The notes beneath the pieces were generated by a model. It worked only from the letters and a program-made list of their open reading frames with translations, did not search any database and was not told where the DNA came from. Of a stretch of 64,000 bases of DNA, positions 58,110-64,000 are shown piece by piece; within the stretch, counting starts at the first letter, position 1, and each line of letters begins with the position of its first letter. The DNA comes from a virus: IMG/VR virus record IMGVR_UViG_3300032931_001151, positions 62,001 through 126,000 of that record; one strand, given 5' to 3'. Made by a program: the position numbers and the translations under genes.

Positions 58110-59884
58110 GAATTAAATTCTATCTAATAAATCTTGAAAAAGATATATCTAAACTTAATTGGTGCAAAAAAATAATAGGAAATATGTTTGAATTTGAAGT
58201 ATTTAAAGCAATTGTACCCAAAAGTAGAGGAGAATTCCCATCCATAGGGATTCGTGGTTGTTTTGAGAGCCATTTAGCATTATATAAAGAAATTGATAAA
58301 ATTAAAAATGATATAGATGTTGCTATTATAATGGAAGACGATATATGTTTTTCTAGTGAATTTGAATTAAATTTTAAATCTCTAGTTGATCGATTGCTAT
58401 ATAAAGAATATGACATATGTCATTTTTATGATGTACACCAAAAAGATATTGACTGGCCTATTACATTTAGAGAAAGTAATACCCACAATACTCATTTTTA
58501 TGCCATAAACCCAAAAAGTGCTCTAAAAATATTCAATAAAATAAAAGATTATGACGTTGATATTGATCATGTGTTGCATACTAAAAGTAAATTAAAAGAA
58601 ATAAATACACTGTCAACAACTAAAACCATAGTTAAACAGAATAGATATTTTATGTCTAGTGTTACTGCCCAAGGTTTTAGAACCGATATACAATATAGTT
58701 ATGATTTTATATATCCATATGATGATCTTTTCAAAGATGAATGTCCTTTAATTGGAAAATGGCATTTCTCAAAAATAAATTATAAAGAAGAATGGATTTT
58801 TAATGAAAACGGATCTATAATTTGTAAAAATACAGGTGGAAGATGGAGAATAATTAACGGAGTTCTTTCAATTACATTTGATGACCCAAGATATTGGGAA
58901 ACGTTTCCAATTAAAGATGGAAAATCATATACAGCAATGAAAGGATCTAGTTGGGATAATAGAGACATCTATTTAATTAAAGACTCTTCTACGTACAAAG
59001 AAAGTGGAGTAAAATTCTTTTTAATAAATCTTGAAAAAGATAAAGAAAAATTAAAATGGTGTAAAAAAATAATAGGAGATAGATTTGAATATGAAGTATT
59101 TAATGGGATTGTGCCGGAGGACAAAGGTGAATTCCCAACTATAGGAATGAGAGGATGTCACGAAAGTCATACTAAAATATGGGAAATGGCAAAAAATATG
59201 ACAGATTGTAGTTTAGTCATAATAATGGAAGATGATATAGTGCTATCCAATAGTTTTGATTCTAAATTTAAAATGGCTTTGGCGGCAATGAAGCAACAAG
59301 ATTTTGAAATAGGGCTATTTTACGATTGCTTCCGTGAAGAATTTACGGAAGAAAATATATTCTTAGTTGAAAGTTCTTCGTATAATTTACATTTTTATGC
59401 AATTAAACCTCACACCGTAGAAAAATGCCTAGATTTAGTAAAAGGGTCTTGTTGCGATATAGATCACACTTTACATATGGGTTCTATAGATAAAAAAATA
59501 AGAATGGTATCAACTTCACGAAATCTTGTTGCTCAAAATAGATATTTTGATTCTAATGTAACAAAAACGGGATATAGAGAGGAAAATAGAAGCTTTCCTT
59601 TTATATACCCATATGATGACATATATTCAAAAAAATGCCCATTAATAGGAAAATGGTATTTTAGAAAAATTAATTTTAGAGATACGTTTGAATTTAAAGA
59701 GAATGGGACCGTAAAATGTATGGCACCCGGAGGAAGATGGAGAAAAGTTGGAAATGAAATCGTTATAACTTTTGAAAATAGTCAATGGAAAGAATACATA
59801 TATTTGCTAGAAGGAAATACTTACACCGTAATGCAAGGGGTAAGTTGGGATAAAAACAATATTATTGTAACTAAATTAAATTAG
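58106..59884 (+). CDS. double GT25-like glycosyltransferase (two tandem modules), 592 aa
   Basis: Starts at ATG 58106, overlapping the previous stop (ATGA), with GAGGGA upstream; an in-frame ATG at 58067 would be inside the previous gene. Two modules of about 295 residues, each a GT25-like domain followed by the LIGKW...GGRWR...SWD beta domain. Module 1: FYLINLEKDISKLNWCKKII, IRGCFESHLAL, IIMEDDICF, CPLIGKWHF, TGGRWRI. Module 2 (from about 300): FFLINLEKDKEKLKWCKKII, MRGCHESHTKI, IIMEDDIVL, CPLIGKWYF, GGRWRKV. Both keep the EDD metal motif and GC..SH, so both look active. With the upstream gene this gives three copies in tandem, evidently by duplication and fusion. Its stop overlaps the stop of the convergent virion gene. 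Confidence 0.72.
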   Translation: MRIKFYLINLEKDISKLNWCKKIIGNMFEFEVFKAIVPKSRGEFPSIGIRGCFESHLALYKEIDKIKNDIDVAIIMEDDICFSSEFELNFKSLVDRLLYKEYDICHFYDVHQKDIDWPITFRESNTHNTHFYAINPKSALKIFNKIKDYDVDIDHVLHTKSKLKEINTLSTTKTIVKQNRYFMSSVTAQGFRTDIQYSYDFIYPYDDLFKDECPLIGKWHFSKINYKEEWIFNENGSIICKNTGGRWRIINGVLSITFDDPRYWETFPIKDGKSYTAMKGSSWDNRDIYLIKDSSTYKESGVKFFLINLEKDKEKLKWCKKIIGDRFEYEVFNGIVPEDKGEFPTIGMRGCHESHTKIWEMAKNMTDCSLVIIMEDDIVLSNSFDSKFKMALAAMKQQDFEIGLFYDCFREEFTEENIFLVESSSYNLHFYAIKPHTVEKCLDLVKGSCCDIDHTLHMGSIDKKIRMVSTSRNLVAQNRYFDSNVTKTGYREENRSFPFIYPYDDIYSKKCPLIGKWYFRKINFRDTFEFKENGTVKCMAPGGRWRKVGNEIVITFENSQWKEYIYLLEGNTYTVMQGVSWDKNNIIVTKLN

Positions 59885-62019
59885 TCACAATCTATCGGAA
59901 TCCAAGAGGGTAAATCTACATCCGGAGCAATTATAACATTATAATCGGTTTGGATTAGTTTACTTGCAACGCAACTATTAGTTGGACTCCAATCAATATC
60001 TTCTAATTTATCAACTGCCGGAATTGGCCCTTCCATTGAAACTTCCCAAGCACCCACTCCATTATTAGTAGTTGGATTCCATGTTGATGTATACCACCAA
60101 TTCTTGTATGAATATACTATAGTATTTGCCGAAACGCTTAAACCGGTTAATGTACTTCTAGTATTAGATACGAACATCATCATATTATAATAATCATCGT
60201 AAGAAGAGCTACTAGACGAAACACAACAGTCTGTATCTGGTGGTGGATCCGTATTAACATCATAGTAATCGTCAAATGTTTCGTATATATCGGTGCCGGT
60301 AGGAATATAAACTACTAATTTATATTGTATAGCGGGACCTTCACCGCAAGGATAATCTTCCCAACTTCCATATATTGTTCCGTATGGAGTATCTTGAGAA
60401 AAATCATATGATCCTAATACGACTGCCGTCCCAGTACTAACATCGTCTATACTAATATCCCAATCTGGTAGATCCCAACAATTCACATAAAAGTAAACAT
60501 CATACGTGTCATATAATATAGAAGGACCCGTGCTACTAGAAGATGAACTAGAAGAAGAAGAAGAAGATGAACTAGAAGAAGATGAACTTGAGGATGAGCT
60601 AGAAGATGAACAACAATTGGTTCCACCATTTAATACTATAATTTTACCTTTATTTTCCGTATTTATACTTGCACATCCTTGAACATTTATACTTTTAAAT
60701 AAAAAGGTATATGATGGCCTTCCATAACTTTCATATTTTTTATCTTTACCATAATAAACCGATGCGGTATTAGTAGTTAAAGTTCTATTATTCCCATAAA
60801 CTAATGATTCATTTATAAATAACCCGTTATTTTTAAAATAGTTCATTAAATTTGAGTTACTACTTGTGGCTGGACACACACTTACTACGGTCATCCCCGA
60901 ACTTGATAAAGAACTAGCATCAATACTATCCAAAATCTTATCAACATCACTACAAGAAGCACAATCATATATTGGAGTGCTTAATTCTATATAACACCCA
61001 TTTTGGTTTATATTCACTGAAGGATAGCCTCGATATAAAGCTCTATTCAAGAAGCTATCCGATGGAGTTGAAATATCAACTATTAATCCACTATTATTAG
61101 TTACTTCCGAGTATACCGTATTTGATATATCAATATCACCAACACAATTAATATTTAGTTGACTCGTCGAACAATTATTAGTACATGCCGGAGTCAATTT
61201 TCCAGTAGTAGTATATGAATCTATATAATAATCATTATTAACCGAATTATTAACCGTTCTATTGATATTGCTAATTCCTTTAAAAAACCATATAGATCCA
61301 AATTGCCAAGTATATCTTTCCGGAATTACTTCAAGTATACTTTTGTTTGAATGTATTTCTGATTCTTTATCCGCCCACTTTTTAGTCCCTAAGCCAACCC
61401 CGTTTCCGGTAGTTAACGAATAAAAGTTTCCATTATACCAAGTATCAATTTCTTTAACGGCACTTACAAAATTAGCCCCTTTACCACATGATGTTATTGT
61501 GAAACATGGTTCGGACACAACGATATTTGGAGAGCAATTTTGTTCAACGGAAATAGAGTTATTAGTAATTGAAGGGCTAATTCCCGCATTAGGAAAGCTA
61601 CATTGTGGTATTTCTTGCCCTTGTATATTAGCAAAGAAGAATATTTTTTCACAATTTGATTGATTGGAAGTACTTCCAAATATAGAATCACTTGGATCGT
61701 ATACCGTTGGACTAGCATATAAAAATTGAGGATCGGGATTTCCGGGAGAACCTAGAAATATAGGAGCATATATATTTGAATTTATTGTTTTAAAACAAGT
61801 CCCAGGTAAATTTGTATTACTTATATACGATAATGATTCTTTTATTTTCTTAAGATTATTAACTGGAGGCATAGCATTGGCAAAAACTAACTCATTTTGT
61901 GGCAATATATCATTTGTTCTATACGGTGTTTGTGTACTAGCATCTAACAAACTACTATTTTTATTAGTAGTCGTCGTATTTAGAGATGTTAATCGCTTTT
62001 TATTTCCGTATAATGACAT
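59881..62019 (-). CDS. fibre-like virion protein with poly-serine linker, 712 aa
   Basis: 712 residues, beta-rich with many Cys pairs in the first 470. Then comes a run of about 26 consecutive serines (plus-strand 60532-60609) after a Cys-Cys pair, a compact domain of about 100 residues (YDVYFYVNCWDLPDWDISID, YKLVVYIPTGTD), a second CC followed by VSSSSSS, and a C-terminal domain (LTGLSVSANTIVYSYKNWWY). The serine run uses mixed serine codons, so it is not a simple DNA slip. This is a modular tail-tip or decoration protein; ligand unknown. Confidence 0.6.
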   Translation of the reverse strand: MSLYGNKKRLTSLNTTTTNKNSSLLDASTQTPYRTNDILPQNELVFANAMPPVNNLKKIKESLSYISNTNLPGTCFKTINSNIYAPIFLGSPGNPDPQFLYASPTVYDPSDSIFGSTSNQSNCEKIFFFANIQGQEIPQCSFPNAGISPSITNNSISVEQNCSPNIVVSEPCFTITSCGKGANFVSAVKEIDTWYNGNFYSLTTGNGVGLGTKKWADKESEIHSNKSILEVIPERYTWQFGSIWFFKGISNINRTVNNSVNNDYYIDSYTTTGKLTPACTNNCSTSQLNINCVGDIDISNTVYSEVTNNSGLIVDISTPSDSFLNRALYRGYPSVNINQNGCYIELSTPIYDCASCSDVDKILDSIDASSLSSSGMTVVSVCPATSSNSNLMNYFKNNGLFINESLVYGNNRTLTTNTASVYYGKDKKYESYGRPSYTFLFKSINVQGCASINTENKGKIIVLNGGTNCCSSSSSSSSSSSSSSSSSSSSSSSSSSTGPSILYDTYDVYFYVNCWDLPDWDISIDDVSTGTAVVLGSYDFSQDTPYGTIYGSWEDYPCGEGPAIQYKLVVYIPTGTDIYETFDDYYDVNTDPPPDTDCCVSSSSSSYDDYYNMMMFVSNTRSTLTGLSVSANTIVYSYKNWWYTSTWNPTTNNGVGAWEVSMEGPIPAVDKLEDIDWSPTNSCVASKLIQTDYNVIIAPDVDLPSWIPIDCD

Positions 62020-62021
62020 TT

Positions 62022-62681
62022 TTAAACCTTTTTAATAACATATCTATCGGATGGAACTATACCGGAATGCACCCATGTAATTGGTAATATAATCTTATCC
62101 GGTTCACTTTCTTTTAGTTGAATTTGGCCTATTGATGCGGGATGTAAATCTTTTATTTCCATTTCAAATACTTTTTCTTGGTGATTATTCAATATAAGTA
62201 ATGTGCCATTTACATAGAATCTCTTATAATACTCATATTCTTGAAACTTCATATGTTCTTCGGGATTATGTGCCGCCAATAACCAAAAATACATTAATCT
62301 ATATACAAACCAATCTTCATCATTCATTACATTCATTGTTAAATCGCCAAACTCCAATTTACCCATAACATGCTTTACCGTAGCCATTTGAGTTTGCATA
62401 GATGCATACCCCACGTTCATTTCTGGCAAGTCTACATTTTGTACAAATAATAAAAAGTTTTTAAGGTCAGTATTTCGTTCTACGAAAACTTCTTGTCTTA
62501 TTTTCTCTAACTCTATATTATTCTTTCCAAATTGCAATTGTAAGTTTAATAAATATTCATCTGTAAATTTAGAAAGAAGATAACTAGTTGGAATGGAATC
62601 TAATATGAATATATACTTATTAGTATGAGATTCATTAATGAGTAACTCTGAATTAAATACTATTTGATCACAAATGGCCAT
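62022..62681 (-). CDS. probable tail tube protein (gp19-like)
   Basis: 219 residues. LLFVQNVDLPEMNVGYASMQ (near 78), then VMGKLEFGDLTMNVMNDEDW with FVYRLMYFWLLAAHNPE, and a C-terminal beta part (YVNGTLLILNNHQEKVFEME, then LPITWVHSGIVP) resemble T4 gp19-type tube proteins (nVnLPg...G, gd.l.f.dl.v.f..DE.......i..W). T4 gp19 is 163 aa, so an N-terminal extension is present. A tail-completion protein of the same fold is the main alternative. Confidence 0.5.
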   Translation of the reverse strand: MAICDQIVFNSELLINESHTNKYIFILDSIPTSYLLSKFTDEYLLNLQLQFGKNNIELEKIRQEVFVERNTDLKNFLLFVQNVDLPEMNVGYASMQTQMATVKHVMGKLEFGDLTMNVMNDEDWFVYRLMYFWLLAAHNPEEHMKFQEYEYYKRFYVNGTLLILNNHQEKVFEMEIKDLHPASIGQIQLKESEPDKIILPITWVHSGIVPSDRYVIKKV

Positions 62682-62690
62682 AAAATATCC

Positions 62691-63077
62691 TTAATAAAGA
62701 TCCATTAGTCTAAAATAAGTAACTTTTACATCACTCATAGTAGTTGAAGGTGCTCCAGAAGTACCAGAAGTGCCGGATGTCCCCGATGTTCCGGGGGTTA
62801 AGGTGGTTGTAAGTCTAACTATAACTCGATATACGCCTTTAATCCACGATTCATCAGTTTGGAGTCTATATGAGTACCATCCAGGTCTTGAATATATTTG
62901 ATCCATTTGCGTGGAAACTAATAAGTTATCTTCAGTGTCATGAATCTCTATGGTAGCTCCGTCTGCCCAACGATAATCATTGGACTCGGGGGGAATAGAT
63001 TGGTCAACATATGGCTTATTACTCACTTCAATGGTAACACTCTGTCCAATTCGTATTGCGATATCTTTTGCGTACAT
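62691..63077 (-). CDS. small Ig-like virion protein with Gly-Thr-Ser linker, 128 aa
   Basis: 128 residues. ATIEIHDTEDNLLVSTQMDQ followed by RPGWYSYRLQTDES and KGVYRVIVRL is the BppU/Ig-like pattern (a..G.Y.Y.....G.Y.v.v) found in phage decoration and fibre-joining proteins. Near residue 92 it has a linker of three to four Gly-Thr-Ser repeats, then a short C-terminal strand region. Member of the late block at the right side. Confidence 0.55.
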   Translation of the reverse strand: MYAKDIAIRIGQSVTIEVSNKPYVDQSIPPESNDYRWADGATIEIHDTEDNLLVSTQMDQIYSRPGWYSYRLQTDESWIKGVYRVIVRLTTTLTPGTSGTSGTSGTSGAPSTTMSDVKVTYFRLMDLY

Positions 63078-63086
63078 ATAAGTCCT

Positions 63087-63293
63087 TTAGGCAATAAAGT
63101 ATATATCTATTTTATTAGTTTCAAAAATTATTAAATCTGATATTAGTGGTTGATATTTTGTTGTATCTTCTATGGGGATAATAGGAGTTACTGGAACTAT
63201 AGGAGTTGGACTAATGCATTCCTCAACCTCATGGGTATTGCCCCAATCGGCCCACCAACTTCTATTATTAGCATTAGGTACTTCGTCCGTCAT
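63087..63293 (-). CDS. hypothetical Pro/Ile-rich protein, 68 aa
   Basis: 68 residues: MTDEVPNANNRSWWADWGNT, a PTPIVPVTPIIPIE stretch, then a strand region YQPLISDLIIFETNKIDIYF. The last motif (ISDL...) also follows the Gly-Thr-Ser linker of the 1674-aa protein (PIISDLYSIPIFYL), so the two may share a small module. Starts two bases after the upstream stop. Probably a small virion protein. Confidence 0.5.
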   Translation of the reverse strand: MTDEVPNANNRSWWADWGNTHEVEECISPTPIVPVTPIIPIEDTTKYQPLISDLIIFETNKIDIYFIA

Positions 63294-63294
63294 A

Positions 63295-64000
63295 TTAACT
63301 ACCTTTAAGTTGTGAATTAGAGGATAAGGTACTTATCCTTGGTATAAAGTTATTTATCCGTTTAGAATCTATTAAGAAGTATGAATCTCTAACTAATTCA
63401 ATCTCGGATACGGCTTTACCACTTGAGGATATCTTATCGGTAATACTCCATATAACCCAATCCCCCGAATTCATTAAGTCTATCCCAACCGATTTATCGG
63501 AACTTGGTAATGTTATATTTACTTTTTCTCCTGGATTTCTAAATTCATTTGCATAGGAATATATAACTATTCTATTTGCTCCAAGCATTATTCTTTTACT
63601 ATATAAATTTCTAAAGTAGTTTTGTACTTGATTTGTATCATATGAGGTAGCACCCATAAATGTATTGTTAATGGAAGACCATTGATTTCCCCAAGATTTC
63701 TTATTTGCTTCCTTTTGATACACACTCCACATGCCCAATCCAGAATATGATTGTAAGAAATTCTCAAATGTGGTTGAGAAATATGAAGTTCCCCCTATTG
63801 CATCTCTACCTACAATAGTTTCCCCATTCATACCAAAGAAAAGCATACTACCATCGAATGATTTTTGCATTCTACCTAAAATAACATCTTGAGGACTATA
63901 ATCTTTGTCTTTTCCATCGGCTGGAGATTTGAATTGTTGTGGAGTTGTATTTTCCGTGCCCGGAGTAGGATCACGGAGCATTTGGTCAGATCTTTGAGAA
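63295..64000 (-). CDS. partial virion protein, C-terminal part, gene continues past the window
   Basis: The reading frame stays open to the window edge: codons before the internal ATG at 63981 continue without stop to 64000, and that ATG has no ribosome site, so this is probably the C-terminal 230-odd residues of a longer protein. GDWVIWSITDKISSSGKAVS followed by EIELVRDSYFL fits the end of baseplate-hub-type proteins (sG.yli..i.h......y.t.l.l.rds). YFSTTFENFLQSYSGLGMWS is unrecognised. Baseplate or tail role is tentative. Confidence 0.5.
   Translation of the reverse strand, partial: SQRSDQMLRDPTPGTENTTPQQFKSPADGKDKDYSPQDVILGRMQKSFDGSMLFFGMNGETIVGRDAIGGTSYFSTTFENFLQSYSGLGMWSVYQKEANKKSWGNQWSSINNTFMGATSYDTNQVQNYFRNLYSKRIMLGANRIVIYSYANEFRNPGEKVNITLPSSDKSVGIDLMNSGDWVIWSITDKISSSGKAVSEIELVRDSYFLIDSKRINNFIPRISTLSSNSQLKGS

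Noticed and set aside
1-64000. Search for tRNA genes, CRISPR arrays, insertion sequences, integrase or attachment sites.
   Set aside because: All gaps between genes are under about 120 bases and none holds a cloverleaf, regular repeat array or transposase; the direct repeats seen are gene duplications.

Overview
The window is a 64 kb piece of an AT-rich genome of a large tailed phage with a contractile tail (a myovirus). The tail and rII genes are of distant T4-like type. Evidence: coupled, densely packed genes with almost no intergenic space; an rIIA/rIIB pair; phage nucleotide-metabolism genes (dCMP deaminase, MazG-like pyrophosphohydrolase, dNMP-kinase-like protein, dUTPase); and a baseplate set (gp5-like spike, gp25-like wedge, gp6/J-like wedge, P2 gpI-like domain, probable gp19-like tube). 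TAA, TAG and TGA all end genes, so the standard code applies. The host cannot be named from this sequence. No tRNA or CRISPR array is visible, and no gap between genes exceeds about 120 bases.

Layout. (1) 1-13.8 kb, + strand: small early/middle genes. They cover nucleotide metabolism, rIIA-rIIB, a degenerate CCA-adding-enzyme-like protein, a polynucleotide-kinase-like P-loop protein, a dNMP-kinase-like protein, a ClpP-like protease and many small unknowns. (2) 13.8-46.0 kb, - strand: a late virion block. Read in the direction of transcription it runs from two small unknowns through the gp5-like spike, gp25, gp6/J and a 1911-aa tail-protein-I fusion to a very large adhesion cassette. That cassette includes proteins of 1674 and 3195 aa carrying FG-GAP, DUF2341-like, nidogen-like and kelch-like modules. 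(3) 46.1-48.8 kb: an island with an HNH endonuclease (-), then a ribbon-helix-helix protein, a DUF723-repeat homing-type endonuclease and a secreted protein of foreign base composition (+). (4) 48.8-57.1 kb, - strand: a glycosyltransferase cluster (two GT25 paralogues, two other GT-A enzymes, a GT9-like fragment) with an HExxH protein, then a RecB/Cas4-like nuclease, small unknowns, a Pro/Glu/Thr-rich protein and dUTPase. (5) 57.2-59.9 kb, + strand: three tandem GT25-plus-beta-domain modules in two genes. (6) 59.9-64 kb, - strand: more virion genes, including a poly-serine-linked fibre-like protein and a probable tail tube.

The most interesting system is regulatory. At three gene junctions (1923-1958 +, 6976-7011 +, 46042-46082 -) a perfect inverted repeat has a TATAAT box in its loop or at the loop edge and the Shine-Dalgarno of the next gene in its 3' arm. 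Read-through RNA should fold, hiding the ribosome site and in one case terminating. RNA started from the inner box would lack the 5' arm and be translatable. This is the logic known for T4 gene e and I-TevI. Two weaker variants carry TATAAATA, the T4 late-promoter sequence, upstream of gp25 and of the 446-aa gene. These -10-only elements contrast with a second promoter class, TTGACA-N16-TATAAT, found at non-hairpin sites. A second theme is protein modularity: one 60-70 residue domain (GFTI...FSG.I.W signature) recurs at least six times in four virion proteins, and Gly-Thr-Ser linkers recur in three.
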